Of a stretch of DNA of 64,000 bases, positions 13,601 to 23,500 are shown piece by piece (position 1 is the first letter of the stretch; each line of letters opens with the position of its first letter). The notes under the pieces were generated by a model, which did no database searches, was not told the DNA's origin, and saw only the letters and a program-made list of their open reading frames with translations. Source of the DNA: Scolanthus callimorphus (taxonomy: Eukaryota; Cnidaria; Anthozoa; Actiniaria; Edwardsiidae); contig CM066915.1 in assembly GCA_033964015.1 (NCBI GenBank), forward strand, positions 9,225,575 to 9,289,574. The letters are read 5' to 3'. Both the position numbers and the translations under genes were made by a program.

Positions 13601-16600
13601 TATATATAATTTATACTTTAAGAATTAAACATTGGTGATTGGCCGTACCTGTAACCTGACAGGGAGCATAGTCAAAGCTTCCAGGAGTTTGCTTTGATGA
13701 GAAGATAGGACCCAGTCAAAGCGCAGACTGCCATCTTTCTCAGATCCACTAAGTTCTTTCCATGAACTGATGACATCAAACGACATACAGAACAGTGTCA
13801 AAAGGTTGGGTGGCTCAAAACATTAGGAAAATATTCACAAGCAACCGCAAGCGAGTGATATGATTAGGACAATAAAGATATCAGTTTGTGCAGCCTAGTC
13901 TCTGGCATTCTGAGTGGGCTTCCTGTGGTTGGTAAGACATCTGTGACATGAAGTGGATAGGAGATCCTCTCCCTGAATGCCTAGTGAAATTCGCCAAATC
14001 CAAGATGGCGGATGCCATGCCAAAACCTTTCACAAATAGCAAACAATGACGAATGGAATACATTGATATGCTTGTTTTGCTTTTAAGGTCTCTGCAAACC
14101 CGTGAGGGGTGTCGCAATTTATGCTATGATAATCAGCTATATGTCATTTTAAAGCTAAAATATTGCTCTATCTTATGAAGTTGTTTAGTTTATCGAAGTT
14201 TAAATTTTTCTTGTATTTTTAAGACTCCGAACTAAAAACTACCTTGTTTACTTGAGAAGCTCCAGACCACTAGCGGTTTGTTGCACAATTTCACACTTTG
14301 TCGGATTTTAATCTTAGAGAAATGAACTGCAAAACCATGTCAGCGATTTTCAATATTTTGCATATTTACGAAATATTAGGTCGCAAAGTTGAAAGTAGTA
14401 TTTTTTACAGTTTGTGGCCGCGAAATTGATCATAAAATCTTTTTCAAATAAAAATAAAAATTCCCTCAAACAGTTTTTTAATTGTGATCATTTTCTAACG
14501 ACACAGAAAAATTGACACCGATATCTTAAATCGTGCGGGGTCAGGAGCTTCGCGAAGGTGAAAATTTGACCTAAAATTAAAGTGCTAGAAAAAGCGTGTA
14601 AAGTTAATTAAATTACAGAAAATGAGTGGCGGGCAATACAAAAGAATGGGCAATGGAAGCCTAGGAAAACAGTTGACACATCATTTCAGGTTATAGAAAT
14701 ATACTTTAGGACTGTATCAAATGAATTTTGGGAAAAAAGTCATTTTATGAATTTTTACATTTTACCTTAAGGATCAACTCTTGGTTCCCTTAGCTGAAAA
14801 GATAATTTTCAACGTTTCGAGGTGGGGTAGGTTTTTGCCAATTTGGGGCAGATTTTGGCAAATTTCACTAGGCATTCTGCGGGTGAGCTCGGCCCAGTGC
14901 TCCCACATCCTCGCGGTTCATCTTGGAGCACAGGAAGCCCACCCAGAATGCCAGGCACTAGGCTGCAGTTTGTAATGTAAAATAGTCACCAAGGGGAACT
15001 GTGAAGTGATATATCAATTCACTGATACAGCTTTAACCTTGTGCATATACGAAGCATAGAAATAAGTTGTGATGGGGTGCGATGTCACTCATTCCAACTT
15101 GACCAAGGGTGATAGGATAATCACTTCTTCTAAGGATAAATTATCAGCTTTTTCCTTTTTATAGTATTTTTTTCTGCCTTATACTTCAAAAATTCATATA
15201 ATAAATCAGAATATAATTATCAAAAAGCTGTTCTCTGACTGTTGTTTATACCCTCCCACAAACCTCTCTGTATTGGCTTGGACAGCCGTCTGTAGAAGCT
15301 CTACAATAGCTTGTCTACCAGGAAACACCTCACTCCATGAGAAGCATGTGACTACTGGTCCAGTGACTTGGCTGATCATGTTATTATAGTGTGGCTTGAA
15401 TACAGACACATTCTATGTAAGAATGAATGGCATTACTAACAATAGAACACAATCATATTTTGATACAAGTTTGTAAAATTTTATCTACAGGGCTTAAATA
15501 GACCTCCTCAGCTTGGGCGTAATGTTGTCTCATTTCAGATCATGTGGCATTCATTTGAATAATCTTTCTTTGTCTGGGCTGCTTCCATATTCATATATCC
15601 TTCGGTGTGTAGCAGAAAAACAAAGAAAGAATGTCATGGGAATGCCACGTGATCTGAAATGGGCAAAACAAACGGGCAAGCCGAGGAGGTCTATTGTACA
15701 CCATACAGGCCAAAATGTTTAGGCAAGCACGCAGCAGTTAGGCCATCCTAATCCAATTGGACAATAACTTGCGGCAGACAATAGAGATTGACCTATTGTT
15801 TTCTTTGGCCAATAGTGTATGATCTTGACTACTACTGACGTAGTGCTCCCAAGGCCAAATACGAATTTCCTTAAACGTAGCTTAAGTACCGGTACAGTGG
15901 TGTATGTATCTTCTACACTGCTATATCAATGTTTTTGCATGTGTTTTTTGTGTATCGCAATTTAATTTTTTCTAGTCACACAATTGAAGGGTTGAATTAT
16001 AATGTAGAACCACATAAAGTGGATCAAGATCTACAAAGCATAGATTTCAGCCAGATAAACAAGAAATTCTGGCTCACATTCAACAAAAAGTAGCTGGCAA
16101 TTAAATGTGAATGTGAAGTAGCTGCCAGAGCTCCGGCAGCCACAGCCTTGTTCTGACAACTCTGCTGCAGTACATGTAAAATTACCTGACTTCTTCTACT
16201 ACATACTTACCAATAGTTTGGCATCTGGCTGAGTTGGCACAGGTAAGGTCAAATGTCCTGGCGTCCTTGTCGATACTGGCCAGTCTTGTTTGCTGTCAGA
16301 ACCAGAATGCCACCCAGATTTTGTGGTCCAACTCTGAATGTCTGGGTTTGTTTTTTCACTGCTTAAATTTGCAAAATCAGAGTTTGTATCTACTGAGCTA
16401 AAATCAGCAAAGCCATCTCCATCTTCACTAGTAGCTGTACTTTCAAAGTCCCTAAAGGCATCTTCAGGTTTTCTCTTCTCACCAAATGAGCTTGCTATTG
16501 TGGAGGTTGCCTTTCCATTAGCAGGTGTTGTAGTGGAAAATGTGCCCCATTCATCAATTTCTTCACTAGGTGAACTTTTGGATGAAGAGTCAAAGTTACT

Positions 16601-18436
16601 AAAATCACCAAAGCCACCACCATCATCTGCCTTGGATTCAAAGTTATTGAAATCACCAAAATCATCTTCATTATCTGGAGAACATTTTACTGCAGTGGGC
16701 TCAAAATTACTGAAATCACCAAACTCATCAGTAGAAGTGGTATCTGTCCTTTCATCTAATGCAAATGCATGTGAGGTTTCATCAATAATTATTGGTGTAT
16801 CATCATTCTGAGGAAGTGGTGGGTTAGAAATTTCATCAGGATGATTAAAAGTACTTGCAACAGTAATTTCCAGTAAATTTGGCTTATTTGTTTCTGGTGA
16901 AATGATCTCAGATGAATGGAAATCAGCAAATTTGTCACCATTACCAGGCGTTTCATGTTCAATGTGGTCACCCTTTCTGGATGATACTGCAGTACTATCC
17001 TGAAACCCACCAAAACCATCATCATCTGACATTGTATTATTGTCTTTAGATTTTACAAACTGATCAGAATCCAGAGGAGTTTTTGTGAGTTCTTTATTTC
17101 TTAATTCTATTGAATCTGTTTCGATTTCTGCAGGTTTGCTGGCTTCTTGATGATTCACATCCTCCATGCTATAGTGTTCCTCTGTGTTGCCACCTAAAGA
17201 AGAATCAGATATTTCATCCATTTCATCATCCCAGATTTTACCATCTGCTGTACTGGAATTAAATTTGTCAAAGCTTTCATCCGGCACTTTGCCATCCCCC
17301 AGACCAGAATCAAATGCACCAAATTCCTTAATGTCACCGCCTCTAGCATCTATTGATGCTGAAAGATTTACTTTGTCATTTTCAGATGATGTATTTTCTA
17401 TAGTTCTGATATTATCTGCAGGGGAATAAATTTGTTCTGTATCCTGATTACCGGTATGTTGCACTGAGGTGTCCATGGTATTATCTACTTGCTTGCTGGG
17501 ATGATTTATCAATGATGGTTGTATACTGTCATGACCATTTGGTACCATATCAGACGGCAAACGGTCTACTACTTTGTTATGAGAAATGTTGTTTGCATAT
17601 TTTTCATCATTCTCTGGTTCAACTTGAATTTCATTTTCACTGCCTCTGTGGTTTCCAGCTATTTCAAAGTTGTCAAACTCATCATGATGTAGAGCAATAG
17701 AGTCATTGACCCCAATGGAAGGCTGTTTATATGGCTCATCCATTGATTTGTCTGCTATCACCTCATCATAATTATCATGTTTACAAGACGTGTCACTCTC
17801 TCTTTGTTCACTCATTTCTTTCCGTGTTTCCAACGTCTGGGAGCTTTCAAAATCATCAAAGTCATCATCACTGTCAGAAAAACAGCCAAAACTCGCATTC
17901 CTTCTAGATTTTGAAGTTTCTTTAGGTAAAGCTACGTTATTTCCTGGTGTTGTAGGTTTCGTAGGGAGATGAGTTGTAGTTTTCTCTTCACTTTCCGTTT
18001 GCACGGAGGCCTCATTAAGCGTTTGTCCCCATGAATTCCCCTTATCATCGTTTGAGTGGCTAAATGCTGCAGAAAAATCGGCAAAGCCTTCAAAGTCCCC
18101 GAAGCCATCATCTTCTTGGTCGGTCTGCCCAAATCCATTGTTTTGGCTGTCTGAATTTTGCGACGAAAAGACACCCGTCGACTGCACTTCGAGCGAATCG
18201 TGGCCATAATTTGGTTGAGTGGAATTACTTGGGTTAGCCGCTAATTTCACTTGATTGTCTCCAAAAGCGATATCCTTCTCATCTTCTTCTACTGTATCAT
18301 CTAAAGGGGGCGGTCCGTCAGCGAAAACATGTCCTAAATTTGCGCCATACAAACTAGAATTGTTCATGTCATGGTAATAAGAACTCTTGGATTTGGAGCT
18401 CTTGTTCAAGTGGGCTGCCATATAATGATCACTCAT
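1388..18436 (-). CDS. AFTPH: Aftiphilin orthologue, seven coding exons
   Basis: Aftiphilin is a clathrin and AP-1/AP-2 accessory protein acting in vesicle traffic at the trans-Golgi and endosomes. Exons in transcript order are 18436-16211, 15412-15264, 13766-13649, 12492-12373, 8222-8180, 2142-2039 and 1653-1388. All have AG/GT borders with compatible phases. The huge first exon (742 codons) is acidic and repeats adaptor-binding motifs of the FGDF, FADF, FDDF and FDNF type, plus a WGTF. The later exons carry the conserved C-terminal blocks: LRFDWVLSSHQSKLL, GLLEPTKG and FEDLSFMLSKVLMFP. The summed coding length is 3026 bases, one short of a multiple of three. The missing base maps to an A4 run in exon 6 (2075-2078), and with it the product would be 1008 residues. 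The start is the first ATG of the open frame. The block normally lying between the third- and fourth-exon motifs was not found. Confidence 0.92.
2039..2142 (-). CDS. AFTPH: Aftiphilin exon 6, with an apparent one-base deletion
   Basis: The acceptor is TATCATTAG (AG at 2144-2143) and the donor is CAG|GTACCT (GT at 2038-2037). The upstream half reads SSSLDLDF in one frame. The downstream half reads YGPIGATADSKT in the next frame, and it is this second frame that splices in phase to the last exon. Together they match the conserved LNLDFFGP-type block of aftiphilins. The switch falls at a T4 run on the coding strand (A4 at 2075-2078), where a fifth T would restore the frame. Confidence 0.85.
2141..2494. 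repeat. 118-bp tandem repeat, three copies, overlapping a splice acceptor
   Basis: Copies begin with GGCTAATGATATAC at 2141, 2259 and 2377 and are nearly identical through to about 2494. The first copy begins exactly at the edge of aftiphilin exon 6, so the acceptor sequence TATCATTAGCC is present three times in the upstream intron. Confidence 0.9.
2495..2912. other. intron sequence, no feature
   Basis: This is aftiphilin intron. It contains a short CT microsatellite near 2775-2790. I recognise nothing else in it. Confidence 0.4.
2913..3596. mobile_element. piggyBac-type MITE flanked by TTAA, copy 1
   Basis: TTAA lies at 2913-2916 and 3593-3596. Inside are terminal inverted repeats GGTCTC and GAGACC. 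The interior (about 676 bp) has no coding capacity. A second copy with high identity in the same orientation lies at 14083-14770. The TTAA duplication is the hallmark of piggyBac-like insertion, and the element is too small to be autonomous. Confidence 0.75.
3965..8125. mobile_element. 4.2 kb foldback element with nested inverted arms
   Basis: The outer ends are GGCCGGGTCGGGAT at 3965 and its reverse complement ending at 8125. The outer arms stay similar for about 165 bp and share CCTAAGTGACTTTTCAGACT and AACGATGTAAAACGGCC. A second inverted pair lies inside (5177-6794), and CGCGTAAT-rich arms occur near 4920-4990 and 7740-7810. A AAT microsatellite sits near 7503-7530. No protein signature was seen in any frame. 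The element lies in aftiphilin intron 5. Confidence 0.7.
5177..6794. repeat. Inner inverted repeat of the foldback element
   Basis: The left arm, 5177 to about 5345, runs from TATAATAGACTAGACGAA to GACGTCATGATTGACAGCTG. The right arm, about 6605-6794, carries the same blocks reverse complemented and ends TTCGTCTAGTCTATAATA. A second pair carrying ATGGCGGATCCAAGATGGC lies at about 5500-5525 and 6450-6475. The arms are imperfect. The interior is not coding. Confidence 0.75.
8180..8222 (-). CDS. AFTPH: Aftiphilin 43-bp microexon
   Basis: The borders are strong: acceptor TTTTGTTACAG and donor CTG|GTAAGTATG. It enters in phase 0 after the exon ending at 12373 and leaves one base, G. That base combines with CC at the start of exon 6 to give alanine. 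It encodes PGNGLMKATLSKSS, which aligns with the short linker between conserved blocks of aftiphilins. Phase agreement on both sides is the main support. Confidence 0.7.
8718..8865 (+). CDS. Candidate first exon of a small unknown gene
   Basis: From ATG at 8718 an open frame of 49 codons runs into a good donor, GCAG|GTAAATC. The translation starts MVTKLRTLISPLFRTIVWRS, which is arginine-rich, almost free of acidic residues at the start, and resembles a mitochondrial presequence. The local sequence is less AT-rich than its surroundings. A second strong donor, ACGCAG|GTAAGC, follows at 9120, which could end another small exon. I do not recognise the product. It lies antisense inside an aftiphilin intron and could equally be a noncoding transcript or a repeat. 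Confidence 0.3.
9132..11734. other. aftiphilin intron, no supported gene
   Basis: An open frame on the plus strand at about 9673-9915 follows a plausible acceptor (TTTTTCCCAG), but I do not recognise it. On the minus strand near 11050-11150 a short frame starting MADRFSVEEVVQLF stops quickly and looks like the head of a decayed gene. At 11437-11457 there is a poly-G tract inside a dispersed repeat that carries TGGCGAC words in both orientations. Confidence 0.4.
11735..12105 (+). mobile_element. 3' fragment of a non-LTR retrotransposon
   Basis: Translation on the plus strand gives FLKNSFRYSG followed, after a one-base shift, by VLWNSLPSTLRQADSLNTFK. This is the typical end of the reverse-transcriptase polyprotein of CR1/L2-like LINEs. 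An AT-rich untranslated tail ending AATAAAGTTACAAGTTAC follows. Everything upstream is missing, which is the usual 5' truncation of LINEs. It lies in aftiphilin intron 4, antisense to that gene. Confidence 0.75.
13078..13366. mobile_element. TA-flanked MITE with long inverted ends
   Basis: The left end is CCCTGCGAGCAGTGGTTTCC and the right end is its reverse complement. The arms match for about 45 bp, through GGCCGACGGCAA. TA lies immediately outside both ends (13076-13077 and 13367-13368), fitting a Tc1/mariner-type target duplication. No coding capacity. Confidence 0.85.
13889..14967. repeat. Inverted repeat flanking a MITE
   Basis: The left arm, about 13889-14000, contains CAGCCTAG and CTGGCATTCTGAGTGGG. 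The right arm, about 14845-14967, carries them reverse complemented. The arms are imperfect. The second piggyBac-type MITE copy sits between them, so that MITE appears to have inserted into an older foldback. Confidence 0.6.
14083..14770. mobile_element. piggyBac-type MITE, copy 2
   Basis: TTAA at 14083-14086 is followed by GGTCTCTG, and TTAA lies at 14767-14770. The body matches the copy at 2913-3596 in the same orientation. It lacks the last dozen bases (CACGAGACC region) and some internal stretches, so the right inverted end is lost. Confidence 0.7.
15498..15694. mobile_element. Short MITE in aftiphilin intron 1
   Basis: The left end is ATAGACCTCCTCAGCTTG. The right end, reverse complemented, is ATAGACCTCCTCGGCTTG. 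The arms also share CATTTCAGATCA and TGGCATTC. About 197 bp with no coding capacity. Confidence 0.8.
16211..18436 (-). CDS. AFTPH: Aftiphilin first coding exon (742 codons)
   Basis: A single large open exon starts at ATG 18436 and leaves in phase 0 at donor CTATTG|GTAAGTATG (GT at 16210-16209). It is predicted to be disordered, rich in D, E, S and N, and carries at least nine short adaptor or clathrin-binding motifs, such as FGDFEGFADF near residue 112 and repeated FGDFxNF near residues 580-630. A PPPLDD block near the N-terminus is also characteristic of the family. Confidence 0.93.
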
Positions 18437-18903
18437 TTTCCATTCGTATTCAGCAGCTCTCCTTTACAAAATCATGACATGGTGTCATTGTGATCCGCTA
18501 CATTGTCCCGGTATGTAAGGCAAAGTTGTTGCCCAGGGCAGCTTTACTGTAGAAGGTATCGAATCTCCACGTTATTTGATTCCGCTGGCGGTGCTAGGTT
18601 CCGACGAACTACTTCACTCTTTGATTTCTACGCAGACTTGACATTTCCGAGTGACAAACGCTAAGTATCAGATAAAACCTATAAAATATGTTTCCATTCG
18701 CTGCATTGCTGCTTTTAGCTGATTTAGAGCACTTTTAGCCGTGATTTTCGCGATATTTCCGCGATTGGGTTTTGCTTTCCTTTGTGCAGTTCTCAGCATC
18801 TCCCCGCCATTGGAATCCCAGCAACCTTTGCGGTCAAGCAGTTTCTACTAGTGCCAGTCCACGCAACCTACTTATTTCAATCCGAACATCTTTTCGCGTC
18901 GGC
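18437..18903. promoter_or_regulatory. Presumed 5' flank and promoter of aftiphilin
   Basis: This is the unique-looking sequence directly upstream of the aftiphilin ATG (transcribed leftward). It ends at the target duplication of a transposable element. I see no clear TATA box. The assignment rests on position only. Confidence 0.35.
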
Positions 18904-18911
18904 GTCACGGA

Positions 18912-19476
18912 TAGGGTCAGACACATATGCTCGGAAATTTGACCATTATGCTTTTTAGCGTCACCCTAAAAATCTTCCCATTATGCCGAAAATTATGTTC
19001 GTGTCGGACCATTATGCTCGTGTCATGCTGGCAAAAATGTTTACCTTGACCCCACCCAAACGAGTCCTCAAAGCTTAAAACGCAACATTTTTACTTTTTT
19101 AACTCACAAATCACTACAAGGTGATCTTAAAACGCAACATTTTTACTTTTTTAACTCACAAATCATTACAAGGTGATCTTAAAACGCAACATTTTTACTT
19201 TTTTAACTCACAAATCATTACAAGGTGATCTAACATGTCTAGAAGAATTAACCAAGCCTCTTGGCCACTAACCAAGCCTTAGAAAGACCAGAGTCAGATT
19301 CAAAGCCAAATTCGATTTTTCTTCTTCTTACATTTTCAATGAAAATAGGGAATATTAATTTTGTAGCATTATGCTAAAATCATACTGAAAATTCGGCCAT
19401 TATGCCAGCATTATGCTCGATGCTCTGACTATGCTATTATGCTCAAAATTATGCCGGCATAATGTGTCTGACCCTA
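18912..19476. mobile_element. hAT-type MITE with perfect 8-bp target duplication
   Basis: The ends are TAGGGTCAGACACAT and its reverse complement. The 8-bp sequence GTCACGGA is directly repeated at 18904-18911 and 19477-19484. An 8-bp duplication is characteristic of hAT transposons. The subterminal regions repeat ATTATGC words many times in both halves. The interior has a 52-bp tandem repeat. No coding capacity. It lies between aftiphilin and RTRAF. Confidence 0.88.
19074..19231. repeat. 52-bp tandem repeat, three copies
   Basis: The word CGCAACATTTTTAC recurs at 19081, 19133 and 19185, with near-identical units ending AAGGTGATCTTAAAA. It sits inside the hAT-type MITE. Confidence 0.9.
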
Positions 19477-19669
19477 GTCACGGAACCCAACGGCGGGGGG
19501 CAAGGGGGGGCAGGGTTTTCCTTTCAATGATTAAAATTTATCTTATGTCAGCCGTTTTGGAAACTTGATTTGAGAAAGTTTCTTGTTGCCTTGGTGCTAG
19601 ATATGTTGTATCACAGGTTGGTTAATCCGGAATCCAGTGCACTTTGGGGCCGGAATACATATTTTTCTT

Positions 19670-19818
19670 TTAACTGGCCTACGGCAAACGCCGACCAGAG
19701 TCGGGCCGTTAATACAAAACAATAGAAATTTCTGATTATAAAGTATAATAAAGCGGCATCCTTTGAAAAAGGAAAGGTTCGACGGAAGAAGGCCGAAGTT
19801 TGCCGTAGGCCTTAGTTA
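19670..19818. mobile_element. Short MITE, about 150 bp
   Basis: The left end reads AACTGGCCTACGGCAAAC and the right end, reverse complemented, reads AACTAAGGCCTACGGCAAAC. No coding capacity. Confidence 0.65.
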
Positions 19819-20590
19819 CCAGTTGCCAATAGCTGAATACATCCTCGGAGACCGGTCTCCGAGGATGATCTGAATAGGAAACGAACTGATCTTACAATGG
19901 GCAATTTGATGAAGCCTTCGTAGACAAAATGATAACCAGATGGAATCCGGAAAACTTTGGTCTGGAATCCTGAATGAACAAAGGTCGTATTATATAGACC
20001 TTGCCGATTTTTCGGAATATTAAAAGGAATAGGAATTTAATTTTCCGCGGTCATAGAATTTCTTGGAAACAAGAGCCGTGCAGCGGAACATGAGCGCGGA
20101 ATATCAAATTCTTATTCCGCTAAATCGGAAAGGTCTGAGCGAACTAGGCGGGATGGGGATCAAACGATTTTGGGGATGTCACTCTATTTTTGCCGGATAA
20201 GTTCAAATAGGTGGGCTGGCTTGCATATCCTATCAGGGCTGAAAATGTCTTTTCTTTATCGATTTGGACAGAACATAGATAAAGTTTCGAGATCTGATTT
20301 CAACTGGGCGGTTTTCTGCTATTTGTTGTACGATAGGAAGCATTGGAACTGATCAATCGGACGGTAATATTTTATAAATGCCATACTTTATTCAAAGTTC
20401 TGATAAGAACAACATATTCATTATGGTGGAATGTACTCTGTAACTCCAACAACCCTATAGAATGTCCTGCAGTTAAACGAACCCCCCCTTTGAGTTACTT
20501 GATGCATTCAAGTCTTCAGACCACGGAATTGCCTCATTAAATATAAGTGTGCATATCTTCCTATTCATCATGAAAAAGCTACAAGTGTGT

Positions 20591-23500
20591 CTATCTCCCC
20601 ACGCGCCCTAAAGTCTGATCCGTTTTAGGGTTGGCTGTGATGGCTTGGACCTTGACGATAGCTTCATTGATTCTTGTTTGGAGATCGCGTAGTTCCTGAA
20701 TGTGCAGCAAACGGAGTATCTTAGCAGCTTCATTGACAGCAGTATCTGACACAAAATGAAATGAGTATATTAATTAGTGCTTACATAACCGTCACTAGTC
20801 TCCATTGTGATTGACGAGTCTTGACGATGTTGAGAGTCTCATATTTTATATTAGTACAATTACTTACTTTTTTTTTGACAATGCAAAATTTTCAGATCCC
20901 CCCAAGGCACAACATATTTTTTACGAATCCCCCCTCTTGGTCAAAAGAAAAAAACATGCCCCCCCCCCCCGAAATTTTGTCAATTTATATGTCGAGGTAG
21001 GGCCGCGTCAATAACATTTTTTCAAAAGATGCAGAACAAGGCTCAATGATAAAAAAATAAAAAGCGTAAAAATGCTAATAAAAATCCTAGGTGGCTGTAC
21101 TCTTTAGTGTGTAGTGACTTTCTACCAAGTGATCTGGTGCGCTCCTCGATTGGAACCTTACTACATAGACTGAGTATCATTTATTTTGTATTTGATTGTT
21201 TGGTTTGTTTTGTTTTGGTTTGTAGTCGCCGAATTAAATAATACTGGTGGTACCTCCTGTGTTAAATCCAAGTTCAGCTGTAGGTAGTGGAATAACATCT
21301 GTTTTCTCTCCTTTGCTTCCTTTTTTCTGTAATAAAAACACATCACTTTCAAATTCACAAACAAGTTGTTTGAAATTCTAGATTAATTTTATAAAATAAA
21401 TCATGTGAGGTAAGTGTGCCTCAAACTGGAACTAATTTTGCAGACTTTCAAACTGCCAAGTTGTATAAACGTGTATCCAATAAAAATTGCTATGGACTAC
21501 AAGGGACTACACTAATCAGTGGCAGATCCAGAAATTTGGGAAGGGAGGGGCACATCGCCGAAGAAGGGGACAACAAGGACGACGACGTATCACTGAATTT
21601 CGTCTACTCGTTTGTTCATATTTCTTAATATTCAGCAACAGTTTTGAATTCACTATTGCATTTGAACTTTGACAGCAGCAAAATGACATCCAACTGCAAT
21701 CATGTCAAACAAAATTATGACAAAATCGGTAGCCGCGCTCACGTTCTCGTGAGACAGTAAAACGTTTTGTCATAATTTTGTTTGCCATGATTGCAGTTGG
21801 ATGTCGTTTTGCTGCTATCAAAGTTCAAATGCAATGGCGAATTCCAAACTGTTGCTGCATATAGAAATATGAACAGACGAGTAGACGAAGTCAGAAATAT
21901 ATAACTCACTTTATATATGTTTCTGGCGATACGTCGTAGTGCTCGTTGCCGTCGGTCACAATAAAAAAACAGAAACCTCCATGAACGATCGATACAAATC
22001 TTTTTTGGTATATCATTCTACCTGTTTGACATCTTTGAGAGCACTCTGTGATAGTCGTCCTTCAATAAGAGATCTGATCGCCTAAAGTATGACATAATAG
22101 AAACAAAGCTTGTAAAGTAGCGTTACGCTTTACAATATAGCTACCATAAAACGCGCGCTCTGATTGGTCCAAATCTATGCTCTATTTCATCGATAGCGCA
22201 TATAATAAAAGCAATAAAGCACAACGTTCTATCTATCGGCGGAAAAAGAGCACTTGCGACGTTGGGAGAGACACTAGAAACGTTCTCGTGTCTCCCAACA
22301 TCACGCGTGCTCTATTTCACCGATAAAGTCATAGGAGCCTGCGCTCTGCGGCAGCATCGGCAGTGCCTAAGCTGTCTCTGTCTCAGGCCTTGCTTTATCT
22401 TAGATTATCTGGTGCTTTTTCTGTCCTTTCTACTGCCAGAAAATTTTAAAACATCCCGCTTCTGACACCATACTTTGATTCACACATAGAGAGACGCCAT
22501 CTTGGATTCAAGCACACTTTATTCAAAATATTGTATGTGCCATATTAGGCGAGGCCGGAAGTATCATGTAATCAAAAGTACATGAAGTGTATTCACGTAC
22601 AACTCTTAACGTCACTCGTTTTTTTTTAACAAAAAACTGTAATTGTTAATCATGCTGTAATCATGATGGGTTTTTTTGCTACCTACAACATGAAAACATC
22701 AAATGTCCAACAAAACATATTGCATTAAACAGTCTTTAATCATACTCTTCAAACCATGGCTTCTGGCAGGTCGCGGAGAAAAAAGCCAAATTTCGCAGGA
22801 TTTTCAGGATCAATTTCGCGGAAAAAACGGCCGATTTCGTGGGAATTTCGCGGGATTTTTAGGTTCAACTTCGCGGAAAAAAACGGGGCAAATAGTCGCT
22901 AATCAGACCTTTGATTTGCGAAACGCTTTTCACGAGAAATCTTCCTCAAGGGTGGTGACAACTACTACTAATACGTGTCGCCTTTCTAAATTCGCACGTT
23001 TGGAAAGGCCAAAACGCTAAAATAAGTTTCAAATATGTTGTGTCATTATGCATTCGTGCCATATTAGGCAGAATATGTGCCATATTAGGCTGGGCCAGAA
23101 GAATCATGTAACCAGAAGTACATACAAGTACAACTCCTAACAGCCAGCATTTGGGAAAAAGGGGTTACATACAGAAAACGTATGATGACCCTAACCATTT
23201 TTGTTGGCTTATATTTTACCACTGTATGCATTGCTACGCGACCTCAAAATTCAATGTTGCGATGGGCGATTGGCGATTTTTAGCCGTCAATCAAACCAAA
23301 ACGCTGGATTCGGCTGCTTTACTGGATCGATATTGATTGCAAAATCAACCAAAATGGTTTTAAGCTATCCTTTGGCTTCCTTGCTTAGAATGTTTAACTC
23401 TCTGTTCAAGAAAATTGATATTAAACTTTTCTTGTGTAAAATCGCCAATCGCAACAGTGATTTTTGAAGGTCGCGTAGCAATGCATACAGTGGTAATATT

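Noticed and set aside
16338..16811. Plus-strand 157-codon open frame
   Set aside because: It is the shadow of the aftiphilin first exon on the opposite strand.
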